A stretch of 64,000 nucleotides of DNA from Sitta carolinensis (lineage: Eukaryota; Chordata; Aves; Passeriformes; Sittidae), in contig JAVUNC010000004.1 of the NCBI GenBank assembly GCA_032173965.1, forward strand, positions 22,917,001 to 22,981,000. Reading direction: 5' to 3'. The notes under the pieces are model-generated. The model had not been told where the DNA came from, did not search any database, and saw nothing but the letters and a program-made list of their open reading frames with translations. Below, one piece after another: positions 34,629-49,800 of the stretch. Both the position numbers and the translations under genes were made by a program. Each line of letters starts with the position of its first letter. Positions within the stretch are counted from its first letter, which is position 1.

Positions 34629-37600
34629 TTTTTATTTTTTTCCTATACTCCAATGGATTGCTTTGAGCATCCTGACATGTGTACACCCCTACTTTGGAGG
34701 CCACTGAAAAAGAGTACTCACCTCAGAGATATGAGTCTGAATCCTTTATCTGAATCTAAAAGTGCAAGGATTTGGTTTCTCAAAAAAACCTTCTTCCAAG
34801 TAGTCGTGACATGGCTCTGATAGTTAAGATGGTATATTATTCCTTTTGTTTAAATTCTTCTCTCTCACCACTAGCAGGAACATGCATTGTCATTTCAGCT
34901 GTCATGAGTCTTGATCATGTGAAAGATATCTCACTAGAATTTCAGTATGTAACAATGACACCTATATTCAGCAAAACTGCTGTTATCCAATAGAATGCTC
35001 AAAAAGTTGTCTACTAGAAATTCTATAAGAGCGTCTAAGTTACTCTCAAATTATTCTTATTACCCAGCCACCTTTCATACATACTCAAATAACTCTCAGA
35101 CATAGATAAAAAGTCTTAAAGCTGCACACAAGAATGCTTATTCAGTCTTATTTAAGCTCTGACATAATTGCTTAATACCCATTTCTAAGACACAAAGTCC
35201 CCAAAAGTGTACTAATCTTTCTTTACTGAATACCCGTCTCTGCTTCCCTGATTTCCCAGATGCTCCATTCAAGTCCCCTTTACATGTGCAGAGTGCCTTT
35301 TCCAGAAATATATGAACCTCTCTCTTCCCTAATGGGCCACTGGTAACCAGGTTTAGCACATAGGAACCAAATCTCTGCCCATGCTGTGGTAAGCCTGAAA
35401 AATCTGTTGCAGTCAACAACACAACTAATTTAGTCTTCTGTGATGGTAGGTTGTACACCATTTGTGTAATGGCTAGCTCTTAGAGAACTCACATAATGAT
35501 TGGAAAATAGAGCTCATCCCAGGAGATGTGGGATTAACCATATGGCTTTCAGTTATTGTCAGGGGCAAGATATGCCACCTGCCTTCAAAACTGATCTGCT
35601 GAAAGCAGCAAATAGTCAAAAGGTGGGCCAGGCTAGGTCTGGATCCCTAATGGCTAGACAAATCAGGGAACAGAGACATTTAAAGCTCTTCTTATGGTCT
35701 TGAGCCATGACTAAGAACTTTCTTTTTTAATAAAAAGCATTCTCATTGACACAACCAGACTTATCCCTGCTGGGTCTTCATCTGGTCCTGCCATACTTTT
35801 CACTATGTAAGAGTTCAAGATGCAGGAGAAGGCACAAAAATTCATTTATTCATATGGGAAAAGAAAATAGCATTCTTCTTAGTCAATAAATTTAAAGTCA
35901 CCTAATACATGAATATGAAAACCTACTGGTAAGACCATAACTACAGCTACATTTTTAATACATTGTCGTGAAATCCCAGGCATGATGCACAGTCATAATT
36001 TAATCATGGCAATAACAACAATACCTTTAGCAATCAATCAACACAATGAATTTTACATTGCTGATATAAAATCATTAATATGCCTTGTCATTCCAGTGCA
36101 TCAGCAAATTTTGCATTTTGCAACAGAGTCATCCTACTATACCAGTTAAAAGGACACTCACTCCAGGGCTGTATTATTCATACAGAGTCCTTTCTCCCAG
36201 TGGAGAGATAGGTTCCAGGCAGATCTTGGGTGTTCTGCCTCCCTCTTACATATGCAAAATTGTAGAATTTTAATTCAAAATGCAGAAAAATGATGTCATT
36301 TAAAAATTAAATTCTGTTTCACAAGGTTCACATTGTGTTTACAACTCCTTTTTCTGGACATTTGAGTATGAAAAGATTAATCCATACAAATGCTGACAAA
36401 AAGCCATTTCTGAGTCCATAAAATTTATGTGTTTTAATTTGGTTCCAAAACAGTAATTGTCTTAAGTTGTAGTGGAGAGTGCTTATATGCTTCCGAGTGA
36501 ACTGAAAACAGTAGGATAGGTTTGCCTGACCAGTTACAGACTGCATATGAGATTGCGGTTATGAATTCCTGAAGGAAGAAGACACTATTCTGGATCTACA
36601 CAAACTGATCTTAATGCTCTTTGAGTATAGCAAAATATTAAGAATTATGTTTCAAACCATTGGTAGTACAATGGACAAGTTATGATTGGGCAAACAGTGC
36701 CCTTACAATAATAAATAATCCAGAATTCATTCTCTGCTAGAGAATCTCCTTTAAAGTATTATCATGCAGGAAAGACTTGTTCAAAATACATATAACTACA
36801 TTCTTTTCTCAGGTCAGGAACCACATTTGCTTCACAGTCTGTAAAGCTCAAAGAAATCCTTATTGCTGAGAAAACAAAAGTACCTATTGACACAGTCATG
36901 TCTAGTTGATCTCTTGGAATTATGATGATACTTGGTATCACTGAAGTAGCAGCCTTTATTGAAGAACTGTTAAGAAATCTAAATGTAACACAAAAGCCTG
37001 GTTTGTCAAAAAATTAACATGGACAGAACAGGGAAAACAAAGAGAGCAGAACAGAAGAGTCAGGTCACTGCTTTAACATTCTCCTAAGCACTCAGAGAGA
37101 CAGCTTGCCAGTATACCTGAAATCTAGACTTGAAACCATCCACGGGCAGATACTGATGACTTTTTTTGAACCTGGTCAGGGGATATGTGTCACAATATGG
37201 TCTCCTCAAATTTTCATGGTTAAAAGTCAGAATTTGTTACATGCTCTTTCTGTTTGCAATGTCACAGTCACACAGTAAACTAAAATGGCATTTTATATTT
37301 CCCCAGCAGCAAGCCGCAGATCTGCAACAGTACCTAGCATTGAGGGTGATTTTTAAAATCCATTTGCAGGGAATTAAATATGTGGTTTATGTCCACTTTT
37401 ATCCTTAACATAACAGCAGCTATATCAAAAAGTTGGTATAGATCTGGTCCAAGCTTTCATATATTATTTTGCAGATGACAGAATGAGGTCCCATAGAAAT
37501 GTTTTCAAACATTTATTTAAAATAGTTACTCCCAGGATAGGTACTTTTTCCCAGAAATACTACCTGCAGTCTGTTTCTGGAAACATCTTTGCTTTAAGTG

Positions 37601-40600
37601 GTTTCTATAGTGTTTGCAAAACCTCCAGACTTTGCAAAACCTCCAAGCCATTGAGAATACAGCTGAAACTGTGTTTTGTCTCACCCTACAGCAGTTTGTA
37701 GTGTTGCCTGCAAACAAGAGTAAAAGTCAGACCAATTATGCCTTTAACACTACCTGTGTGACATTGACAACCAACTAACCATTTCTGTTCCTGTACTTTT
37801 GTAATAACTCAAGCATAGGATATGCTTCCCTTTCAAGCTCCACGCCCCTCCTGTCCTAAGAACCCTCATTGAGGTTGGAGTGACTTTCACCTCCATTTGT
37901 TCTGTAAGGTCAGACTCACTGTCTACTTACTTCATTTTCTAACAACAATTTCTACCTTGTCCAATGCAAATTCATAGAATACTTAATAAGTATTGCAGAT
38001 CTTCTTTCTCTGCCTTGGAGTCACTTACTGAAACTTTGGTTTATAGCTAAGACCACTGGCAGCCATGCACATCTCAGTGTGTCTTCATGCTCACCCATTT
38101 TAAGAAACAGTTCTCTTGTTCTGTGCATAGACTGTAAACTTCTTAGGAGGTATATGCTACCTGAGACACAGGCTATGAATAGCACTCCTATGTGCAAATA
38201 GAAAGATAATATAGGATAAAAAATAGTAATTTTTGTGAGGAACGTGAAGATGAGAAGCATTGATAAAAGAAGAGTAGTACTTCACAAAGCACCACTGAGG
38301 CTTTTGATCAGTATCAACCCAAAAAGGAGAATGCCATCCACTAAGCTGATAATACAAATGAATCACTAAAAGTATCCTGGAGTATTTTCATGGTAATCAT
38401 TCAGTGCAAGTCAGGTAAACCTACAAAATATAAGGAGAAGGAAAGTTCAAGACAATAAGACAGAAGAAACAGAGGGGTGGGGGGATTTAAAAAAAAAAAA
38501 ATATTTATTTTGTTTATCTAACATACAATTTCCCCATAAGAAGTTCAGTTTTTCCATAATGGTTACTCTATCTTTATACCAAATTACTTGGAATGTAAAG
38601 AGCTCATTTAACCCAGGCATTTTTGTTTACAGTATTTAAAAATTCATAAACTCACTGTACAAGCCCACTTGCTGAGATTCATGCTAAATATTCTTCCCTG
38701 AATACAGTGTTATACCTGCATAAAAAAATTGGTCATAAAATAGGGGGAAAATGGTGAAAAACATTATGTGCAGAACTACTTAGAATATTTAACCACCTCA
38801 ACTTCCACTGAAGAAAATAATATAATTAAATAATTATTGAGATTATCAGAGGAATATATTTTTTAACATTAATTTCCATTAGTCATATAGTGGTCCCTAA
38901 CAAGAAGCGGAATATGCCACAATGCCTACTTGCCATGGAACCTAGTTTGCTATATATATTATATAGATTGTTCTACAGAAATAAAATAATAGATTCCTTG
39001 TTTGGTTGTGTTTTTTCCCCTAAATGGAACGTTCAGAAAATCAAGCATTCTTTACAAAAAACAAGAAGAAACAGTATTTGAGAGCAGCTTAAGAGAGGAA
39101 TAATCAATTAGAAAAAAAACCAGTTGTTTTTTCTTTTATTTATTATGGTAGCATTTGGGTACCTTACACTTGGGTCAGAAAACTGGTGTGTTTGGAATAG
39201 TGTAAGAATATAAAAAAAACAGAGCTCTTCTTATAACCTGGACTTCACCATAACTTGATTCTGAATTTATAACACTTCGGTACAGTGAGATTTGTACTCC
39301 ACTCAGAACGCAAAGCACATATGCACTTTGCAGTCAAGTGCAATTTTTTGCTTTATTCAAGTTATAATAAGAAATGTCTGTTTCGGTGTACAAGCACTTA
39401 CAAAAGCTTTAGATAAAAGCATCTCTCTTAGATATTTCATAATTTTTTTTGCATAACAAAATAAAGATGAAAGAAATTTGCTTCCTAAAATTGGGACAGA
39501 ACATCAAGAAAGAACATAGATTTGGTTCTATAAGCTATCTGAGCAGTTTTTCATCAATTAAAGTCATAAACATCTTGAAAATCAGATATGTTCAAAACAT
39601 CAAGGTACATCACCACTTATTTTGGAACATGATATTAGAAGAATTCCAGCTGTGGTAGACCTTTGACTTTGTGATGATATAGCAAAACTATTGAAAAAAT
39701 AGTGGTGTGGCACCAGCCTCAACGTATTATTATCTGTGGACATCAAATTTGGTAAGTACAACTAAGCCTGGGGTGTGTATGATGGCAGAAATTTTTAGGA
39801 AAAGTTAATCATTGTGTTAGACTGAAAACATCCTCCAAAAGCGTCATCAGGAATTCTGTTTGCTAAAACATCTGCTAAAAGGAGATCTTGGAGCTTGGAA
39901 CTCTGCCTATTCTATGCCTGAGTGATTCCAGGAAAACAAGATTATCTGCTTAACTATCTCAGAAAGCATGCAAACAATTATTTTTATTGCTACTCAATAA
40001 ATAGATATTCCATTTTGTTGAGATTTTCTTCATGATTGCAATGCCCTGATGGCAAATACTGCTCTATCTTAAGTGTCAAGTGCCTTCCTTTCCTTGTCTG
40101 TATAAATATTGTTTTCAGTCTGGCCACCAAGAGGAAATGACATTAACTTCAGTAAATAACTTAGCATCAATAAAATAATTTCTTTCTGGAATTTGGCACA
40201 GCAAAACATTGAAACCATAATCCTCTTCAGTGACCATAACTTGAATCAGAAAATCATGATATAAATATCCACCATAAATGTATGTATGACAGATTTATCA
40301 TTTTACTCCCACACTGCATACTAACCCATGCACAATTACTAAGCTCATCTCTTGTTTGTGATTAGATAAAATTAAAACCTGGATTTGTGATATTACACAT
40401 TATTTTAATGATGATGCTAAAAGCATTATGAGTAGTACAATATTTAACTCAATGAAATCTATCCACTTGCCTACTCACTAATTAAGGGAAGACATAAGTA
40501 ATTGAGGTGAATAATATTAATGATAAAAGGAGAATGCAAGGCTGCTTCAAAACCATAGGAGTTGCAACAGTCAGATGTTGTTGCTTCTCAGACACTGTTT

Positions 40601-41156
40601 TCCAAAAGCAGCTTTTGCGATGCATGATGCTGCAACACCTTCTCATTATGAGTTAGGAGATTGATAATTTTCTGGTCAGTTCAACCAAGTTTGCAAAAGG
40701 TAAATCTTCCTTTCTTGCTGCTTGTCTCCCTTGTCACCTGACCTTGACTCATTTCCCTTTCCCTTCCTAGCAAACAACTACTTGTATAACATTCTATTGC
40801 AAATGTCAGTGAAGTTTTTTTTAAACTTTTTCAGATGTATGTGTTATTTTTCTTTTGCTGGTCAGAAAAATTAATTTGCATTTTAAGCAAGATGAGAGAA
40901 TAAGTGAAAAAGAAATCCAGTGTTAAAAGTGTGAATTTGCTCTGATATACAGTATTCAAGATAAGCCAATTTCTTGCTTCCCACTCTGTGGGACTGATTG
41001 GCCATACAAAAGATTAAAAAACTAATATAGTTGTTTTGATCGAGACTCTTCCTTGGGAGCTGGTAATGACATACACTGACACATTCCCAAAGGAATCAGC
41101 AAACAGGTTGCAGCACGCTCCCTACTGGCTTCATTCCACTAAAAAAAGGGAATATC
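34629..41156. other. AT-rich DNA, nothing recognised
   Basis: Over 6 kb without a recognised gene or repeat family. A 107-codon minus-strand frame at 35138-35461 has no recognised domain. Small tandem duplications occur (for example the core TTTGCAAAACCTCCA twice at about 37613-37648), and an A13 run lies near 38488. Confidence 0.5.
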
Positions 41157-42449
41157 TGTCACGCCTTTCTCCCTAATATGAAACCCAAGTGAAACTGGGG
41201 TAGCAGTGGTACTTCTCTGGGAACTCAGCTGCATTTGAGAACATCTGCTGACATAAAGTTCTGCTCTGCTGCTGGCCCCAGGGCCACTTTAGTCCTGGCA
41301 GACTCAACTGATGGCTCCTTGTGCCGTGCAGGGGGAGAAGCCAAGCCAGACTGGACAGGGGTTTGCCATGGGCCAAGGACCATCCTGATAAGACCGAGGG
41401 GTGGAGAGTCTAACTTCTCCCCAGCTGCAAAAGACCAGCAGCAGCTGCCTTTCGGCTCAGGCCCCCTGAGATCTTGCCCCACAGCACGGCTTTGAAATGA
41501 ACTGCTAAGGCCTGGCAGAGATCCTGGAAGAGCGCCAGCACAGCTGCAGTTCATCACCTGAGCGCTTTGGCCCTGCTGCTGCCTTTGTTAATGCTTTCCT
41601 GACCAGATGAAAATTCCAAAACATGAATCCTGCCCAGTGAGAGAAAGAAGAGACTGAATGAGATATAGAGAGACATGGCATGAGATCTAATGTGAGGAGA
41701 ATGAGAGAAGAATCCTAAGTTGGAAGGAAGATTGAAGGAGTTACCTAGTTAGGTTGGACTGCTCTTTTAAAGCCATAGAGAATGGACTGAATACCCTGTA
41801 ACGTATGGAATGCATTTAGGGAGAGGCAAAGTTCTAGTCATAACTGTGAGTTGATGTAATTGTGATCTAATGGAGAAATTTGAACAGAAGACAGAAAGAG
41901 AGAGAGATGATGCCCTCTGTCCAACGAGAGAAGATGACCTCTGTTTCTTGAGATGAAGATGAGATAGATGAAGAAATCTCATTATACTAGAAGAAGCATT
42001 CTTAAAGTGTACCCTGACAAGCTGCTATGGCCATAAGCATCTGTGAAAGGCTGTCAAATGGGAGGGGGCATCACAGTGACAAATTTCTTTCCCCCAGGGT
42101 GGGCCATTCATAAAGTGTGAGAGCAAAAAAAACTGGTGTCTTGTAAAAAACCTTTATGGTATTTCCAGAGAGACTCCTCTCTCCTTGGTGAATCGAGAAA
42201 TGATTATTTAAAGAGTGATAACTGATTGAAAGTCCCAAGTTTTGTATTTTTATATTAGAATAAGAAAGTGAACAGTTGGTGGGAAAAGGAGAAGTGTTTT
42301 GAAGGTTTCATTCTGATTTTTGTTCTCCATTTTGATTCTTGGGGTTTTTTCCCTTTTAGTGTTAGATAATAAAGTTTGATTACTTTCAAGTTAAAGCCTG
42401 CTTTGCTCTTGATTAGGAAATTTCAAATTAGCAAACTAAAACTACTAGA
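41157..42449 (+). mobile_element. long LTR, family A copy 3, plus strand, start uncertain
   Basis: The right half matches the reverse complement of the other two family members: a GTGTTTTGAAGGTTTCATTC segment, AATAAA at 42368-42373, then AAGCCTGCTTTGCTCTTGAT, ending near AAACTACTAGA at about 42449. A GC-rich stretch (41260-41560) occupies the U3-side position, as in copy 1. The left boundary is placed at a TGTC near 41157 only tentatively; the right end does not show a clean CA, and no target duplication was found. The middle (41630-42000) is purine-rich and diverged from the other copies. No viral genes. Confidence 0.65.
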
Positions 42450-42960
42450 CTTGGTTGTCTTGCAAGTGCAGCATGATGGCACTTAAAATGATCTGCTCCA
42501 TGACCTTCCCTGGAACTGAGGTCAGGCTAACAGGTCTGTAGTTCCATGTAATTTTCATCCAGCCCTTCCTGTAAATGGGCATCGCTTTGCCAACCTCTAG
42601 TCACCTGGGATGAGTTAGCAAGGACTAATTGAAAAAGGCTTGGTGAGCACTTCTGCTGTTCCCTTAGTACCCTTGGACCTGTTCCCTTATCCCCATGGAC
42701 CTGGTGTGTCTAAGAGATGTAGCAAATACAGCAGGTAGCTGTATTTTCCTTCAGAATATAGGGACTTCATTCTGCTCCTCATCCCTCTCTTCCAGCCCAG
42801 GGGGCTGGTACCTGGAGAAGAACTGGTCTTACTACTGAAGACTGGGAGAAAAAAGACATGAAGTACTTCATCCTTTTCCTTATATTTTCCACTATGTTCC
42901 ACTTCAAATCCAATAAAATATTAAGATTCTCCTTAACTGTCCTTTTGTTGCCCTCAATAG
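42450..42960 (-). mobile_element. CR1 LINE internal fragment, minus strand
   Basis: The plus strand reads as the reverse complement of the CR1 ORF2 3' part: GATCTGCTCCATGACCTTCC, AACAGGTCTGTAGTTCC, GCTTGGTGAGCACTTCTGCT, and ACTGGTCTTACTACTGAAGA. It lacks the CR1 3' end and abuts the LTR on its left side. Reading frame is broken by substitutions and indels. Confidence 0.85.
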
Positions 42961-43419
42961 CCCTCTATACTCTTCTAGGGATGTGATTATCAGTCATGAT
43001 TGTGCAAGAATAAAGATTTTACAGGCTAGAACCTAGCTATATATAAATAATATACTGAATTCCATACAGCAAAATTGCATATAAAAGTGTACGTAGACCC
43101 CAAAGAGAAAAATTCATCATTCAATAAGGTATCACCTTGTGATGGTTCCAGGCAAGTTAATTCTTACACTGGGAAACAACAGGTTGCTTAGTAACAGGAA
43201 AACACAAGGTAGACAAACTGATATATTATATCCAGTGCTTCAGAAAGGCTAACTTTACAAAGCTCAGGAAAATTTGAACACAGATAGAGCTGTTTAAGAG
43301 GATTCCAAAGGAAGGTCTCTCAGTGCAGTGCACAGTGGGACTAATACTTCACTATGAAAATAGTTACCAGATATATCCTTGTGCTAGGTGTCCTTTCCAC
43401 AGACCTGTCCTATACCTGG

Positions 43420-43880
43420 CTGGCCAGATCATTGTCCTTTGCTGTCATTGTTAACTGATCAGCCTCTAGCTTCTGGAAAAAATTCTTATTATTAGCCCCT
43501 AAATGCATTACCTGGCACTTTATTAAATGTAATACTATTCTATTACTGCAGTCTTTTAGGTTATCCAATTTCTTCTTTGTATTGATAATACTTCCCAAAT
43601 TTTGTCATATGGGAATTTCATTACCACAGTCCTACTACTTCTGCCAAGGTCCTTAATTAAAGTATTATATGAGATCAAGCTCCAAAACCAATCCTTAAGG
43701 AAATCAACAGACAACCTTTTTTACATCACAATTATTCTTTCAACTAATGTGTTGTCATATTGTCTTTAGCCAGTTCCCCTGTACTTTTATCTATTCTGCT
43801 CTTCTTCATTTTAACAAGTATCTTCCCAAATGGTGATGTACTGAATGCTCAGATGAAGATCAGATAGAATGAGTGAATTT
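43420..43880 (-). mobile_element. ancient CR1/L3-type LINE relic, minus strand
   Basis: Words such as CCCCTAAATGCATTACCTGG, CCAGTTCCCCTGTAC, and a final segment resembling 'gaagatcagatagaat' follow the order seen in old amniote CR1/L3 reverse-transcriptase C-terminal relics in reverse orientation. Divergence is high, so the family call is by resemblance. It lies 460 bases from the younger CR1 fragment and in the same orientation. Confidence 0.5.
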
Positions 43881-46800
43881 CCATTAATTTTCATATCATC
43901 TGAGACTTATAAAGAGGCTTACATTGGCATGTCTCATAGTTAGGAGTCTTAAAATGACTGGCTGACAAAGCTAGTGTGATTTACATTACTAGGAAGTAGG
44001 GAAATTTCAAAATAGATATGTGATCAGCTGAGGAAACAACTTGAAAGAAATAAAAGTTTTCAGCACACGAATAACTAATTTGTCATCATAACCAAGAAAA
44101 ATTGTGGAGAAACACAAAAACTTAGGACAGGAAAACAATTAATGTCAAGAATTTCTATTTTATAGGAAACAGGCCTTTTCAAACAAAAGTGATTTCATTC
44201 TTTCATAAGACTGATGAATGTAATTATATACCCTTAATATATAGACTTGATAATTATTTGACATGCACTGTGTTACACTGTGATTAATAAATGAGCATCA
44301 TATACTATCAATGAAGCATGTGGTATATAGTTTAAAAGTTACCAAGGACAGTATATACTTGGAAACCTAGACTGACTGCCAGAGTCATCTAAAAGGATAT
44401 GCACTATTCTCTCTGGTCTGTATTGTGTACTGAGCCACCCATCAAAGCCACACAGTTTATGGGCTAGACTTTATTGTTTTGATTTTGTTTTTATATTTCA
44501 TGAAGTGGAATCAGAGACATGAAGAGACATGAAGTAGTATGAGAAAATTCCAGGAACCATTCTTATTTGGAAATTTTTAATACGCAAATCTTGCCTATGC
44601 AACTGAACTTCAAATACCTTTTGAAAATATATTAACTTATTAAGCAAGCCAAGTCGGATTCATCCTGGAAATTCAAGGGAGTCTCTGAAAAGGGGATAGA
44701 CCATCTGTGATCATGTTAAAAGACTGACTGACAAGGAGGACTAAGAACTTGGATGCAATAGCAATGTGGTTAAGACTCAGTATTCAACTCTACCTTATTG
44801 ACATACCTTCCAGAACTCTTCTCACTGAAGTTTTCCATTGACTGGGAGTGTTTTTCAGGCTGTCCCAAAGTCACTGGTTCGAGGCTTGGTTTTATTCAAA
44901 ATTTTCATTAGTGAGCTAGTTAAAAATTATTACACAACCATACATTAAGCAGAGTGATAAATAATGATGAGGAACAGGAATCATGCAGAACAAGCTCTCT
45001 CACTTGCTAAGTCTGACTTCTATTTAAACAGCATAGAATTTACTAATGCAAAATGCAAAGTTCTATTTGCAGATACCAAGGGTAGGGGTACAGTCCACAA
45101 GTCTGGCAGATTGTATCCTGAAAATTAGTGACTAAAAAGCATGTAAGAAACATAGTAGGCTACCAAGTAAACATAAACAGCTGGTGCATGCTCCCACTAT
45201 CCAAGGAGATTGCATCTAAATCTAGTCTATTCAACAATTTCAATCATTGGGGAAAATGTCTCTTCATTTGGCTTCTCATGTGCTAATCAATTCCTAATTA
45301 TCTTCAAACATATTGACCTGCTCTCACTGTTTGTGCCATATAGATTAATGAATGACATTCCAAAGAACACAATATTACACCTGGAGAGCAAGGGATTCAT
45401 GTATTATTCACTCTGCATAAATATATACTTTTACCTCTTTTTTGATCTAAGCTAGACTCAAAATTGCAGGTTGTTTGTGTGAGGAGATGCTGATAATGCA
45501 ATCTTGTTTTTTACATTAACAATTAAAAATAGGAAACAGAGAACTAAATAAGTCTCTCGGTTTACAACTCTGCCCTGGAATTCTCAAATAAACACTGAAT
45601 TTGAAGCAGTCTTGGTATATCAAGAATTGATCCAAGTATTTTTCACAATTTAAAAGTTTAATCCTGAACTATACATATTTTCAGAATTTAATACTTTTAA
45701 AAGGAAAACTTCACTTATCAACTATCATCTTACTCAAAACCTTGGACTTTGCCAAGGAGAGATACAAGACTTTATTTGCAGAGACATGAACAGAGATAGC
45801 ACAGTTTACAAATCCCTCTCCTTAGAAGAGATTGTATTTCTTACTGTGGATATTCAAGTATTTTAAGTATGTTTATGTCTCTGCATCATATGATTAAACC
45901 CTTTACAAGAATATGTGTATAAAATATTCTTTACAGAAATATATAACTGTTGCTGCATCAGGGCACATATGCTTGCTTACTTCACAGAAGCACAAATGTG
46001 CTATTTTAATGCTCTCTTTACTGCTTTCATCTAAAGAACATTTTCCCCTTTTGGTCCATGACTAAACACATAACTAGAGTTATTACCATATGAAGAGAAG
46101 TAAAAAGCCAGAGGGAAGAGAATGTGTCCAGAAGAAAACATGAAGGGGGAGATTCTTGTACTCTGCTGCTATGGATATCAGAAAAAGAAATGTGGTGGAA
46201 TAGCTCCCATGATTAAATGTTGCAATAGCTTTTTGTGCAAGTTTTTTACATCAGAGGACAGATCAACACAGGTGACATTGTGGTATGTATCTGTTTCATA
46301 TCACCTGATCAAAAACACTAAGACAAAAGCTTCTTTAGACACAACACTTTCATGTGCTCTGGTAGCATGGGGACTTCAGCCACTCTGCTACCTGCTGGGA
46401 AAACATACAGCGTGGTGCAAACAATCTGTGATATTTCTGGGGTGTGTTGTCAAAAAGTTGAGTTGCTCCTAATGAAAGGGATTGACTAACTAGGGATATG
46501 CTCTGCTGGGCCTAGTACTCTCACAGAGCTAAGAACCAGCCAAGGATGTGAAGGTCATGGGCAGCCTTAGCTGCAGTGACTTCAAGATTGTGGAGTTTAA
46601 AATTCAGAGAAAAAGTCAGCAAGAGAAATAGTAGAATCACAACCCTAGACCTAAGGAAAGCAAATTTCAGCTTGTAATGAATCTGCTTGGCAGGGTCCCA
46701 TGAGAAACATTTTCAAACAAAAGTGGAAAACTTGAAGAAGTGCATACTTTCTTTTGGAAATACTTAAAAGTTCATTCAACTTCTACTATTTAATGTTCAT

Positions 46801-49800
46801 ACTTTCTCTAAAGTAATAATAGTAGAGAGAAGAGAGAGGATCATTAATCACTATATACTCAGCTCTTCAAAAATGTGACCTAAAATTAGAAGACTGGGCT
46901 AGAGTCTAAATATTAAGACTGAGCAGTGGTTAACATTTACCTAAGATATGCAATATGGGCAATATAGAAAACATGGATTATATAATGCATCTACTTCTTA
47001 TAATGAACATCTACTATTTGTATGATCATTTTTAAAATATTGACATGTCATAATTGGGCCCTAACTACATATATGACCATGTATACCAAGGTGATAAATC
47101 TGTTAAGAAAATATAACACCTGGAAATGTTCATCAAAAGTAATTTGGGGCTTTCAAAATTTTTTGAAAGTCTATTTATCGTAAAGTATAGATTTGGAAAC
47201 ATAACCTCAAATTAACAAGTACAGACAGAGGGTAGGACAGGCTATATGGGAGCCAGTAGACTTTAAACAAAGGAGAAGGCACATCAAAATAAATTAAACT
47301 AGGCTCCCACTCTGAAGTGTTTTGTAAATAGATCTCTACTAAATACCAAGGAAGTCTAGAGAAATTAGCCTCCTGTGCCTGAAGCTAGTCATTGTAAATA
47401 CCCCCAATGTCCTGCTTGATACTTTGTCTTTATATAAAAGTAGATCAAATAATTGGGCTATCATAAAAATATGGCAAAGGTACTTGGGTAGAGAAGTAAG
47501 GCTTCTTTGATGCAAATTTGAATTTTGAACTTCAAGAGATGCATGATGACATTATAATAAATCAGAAAGAATCCTTGTGGTTGAGAAGACAAAGATAAAA
47601 GCAGAATATAAATTTATTCTACCTCCATTTCTTTCTCTTTGACCATTAGCTGGAATCCTAAACTAATGAATAAAGGAAAAAGCACTAATGCTAATATTAA
47701 ATATTAACATTCTTTTTTTACTTTAAAAGAAGTAGAGTCTTTTTTCTGACCTTTATTTACCATTTAATTATTCCATTCTGCAAGAAATATCTAGGATTCA
47801 CTCACTCTAGGATACTCATGAAGGCAAGAAATACACATTTAAAATTTGCTCAGGTACGAACCATAGGACCAGATTCTTTCTAAGTCAGAATTTAAAGCAG
47901 AAAAAAAATTCTGCCAGATATAAGATAAGTTAGCCAAATGCCTAACAAAACTTGTTTACACAGCACTATAATAAAAATATAGATGTTATGTATAAGCATC
48001 CTAAGCACGTCACATCACCAGTCTAAAACATTTTATATCACCTTGAAGGTCCTTTAGACCACAGTTTGAAGACAATTTTTTGCTTACTCTCTTGTGGGTT
48101 TTTTTCTATTTACATTCCTTGAATATGTACAAGGTTAACTTTGAAAGAAGTGATGCATTCCCTCTGTGCTTTCCATATTGAGAAAGGTATTTTGGATATG
48201 TATCTGTTTTATCTTTATTTGAAAGGATTTCACAAATAGATTGTTTTATATCTCTCATCATGATCAAAAGAGAAAAAGACCTGGATAAGGCTTGATCAAA
48301 AGAAAGTTAAAAACAATCCCATAATACTTAATTTGAGTGTAAATAAATAAATAAATGCAAGTCAGATAAGACTAAACAAACAGATGGCAAATAAAAATAA
48401 CATACAAATAACCATTAAATTATGACTCTGCATAAGAACTTTCATTCAGTACAAAGAAGCTACAAAGACAAAATCAGTACCAAGCAGTGGGTTTTATCCT
48501 TTCTACACTAAAAAAAAAATTCCGGTTAGAGCTGAAAACACATATTAGTAAAGATATTTTGTTTCTTCAATTTTGCATGGACTTTCACATATCTATTACA
48601 CTTTGATATGCAGAATAATTTTTACAAAGGTATAGAAATATAATAACTAGAATCCATGTGACAGGAATATTTTTGTATTAAAAATGTTGAAATGCCAGCC
48701 TCATTAGTGCTGTATTTGATATATTGAAAAATTATTAACATTTAAGACTAAAAATTGATTCAATATTGAATACTCCTTCAAAAGCTGTGCCTTTGTCTTT
48801 AGGAAGTATGACAATGCAGATTTCAAACATGTAAAAATTTGTGGATACATTTTTAGTGAGCAATGGTACAGAATTCCATGCAGTTTACAGGATAGAAAAG
48901 TGTATTTTGTTATTACGCATGCTTTAAGGCAATTATAGTGCTGCAAACATTCAGAAACTTATCACTGGGGTAAGACAGCAATTAAATAAAACAACATGGT
49001 AAAATATTCATTGACCATTATTTGATTACTATTTGAAATAATTCTGAATATTCTATATTATGATAATCACTGTATTATGATATAGAATTCACTCAGCATC
49101 AAATAGGGGATGACTTATTAATATAAGAGATGAATTTAAAAGTTTTGTGTGAAGAACCTCTATGGATTCTTTCTAAAATCAATGGAGAAAATAAAGTTCT
49201 TCAGTGAAAAAATCAGAACAGTTTAATTAGGGTACAACTCTGAACCATCCATAAAAGAAGCCTTTCAATTAGCTATAACAAAAGCTGAGGGAAACCTGGG
49301 AAACATAAGCACTAAGAACACCCACCTCTGTCAGTATAAAACTGGAACTATGGCTGCTGAATGGTTATTACACCTTAGGGTTCAAAACTTTAAATTAATT
49401 ATCATCAGGTCTAAAGGAGAGATGAGAAAAAAAAATCCCTAAGGTTATATCCAAATGGATTAAAGTAGAACGGAAAATAAATGGGTGCTCACACACCTTC
49501 TAGTCCTGAACTTCAAAATAAGGTCTAGGCAATGTATTTGCTATGATGTCCCAAGTGATTTACAGATTTATCATTATTCTCCTATATTAGTAATACCACC
49601 AAACCCTGAGGCCACTCTCAGACTGTCCAAGACACTGTTTAGCATCTTCACAGTTTAAAGACAAGGAAGACAGGTAACATTAGGGTGGGGGATTAAACAC
49701 CAAAGGAATATACTTGTATGGTAAATTACTCATCTACATCAGGCAATTTCTTGCATTTTTATAGATAAGAATAGCAGTTCTGCTAATTATTCACTTCGGT

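Noticed and set aside
35138..35461. 107-codon minus-strand frame
   Set aside because: No domain or splice structure; could be a decayed repeat but no family is recognised.
46122..46472. 116-codon plus-strand frame
   Set aside because: No homology recognised and no coding signals; composition resembles the surroundings.
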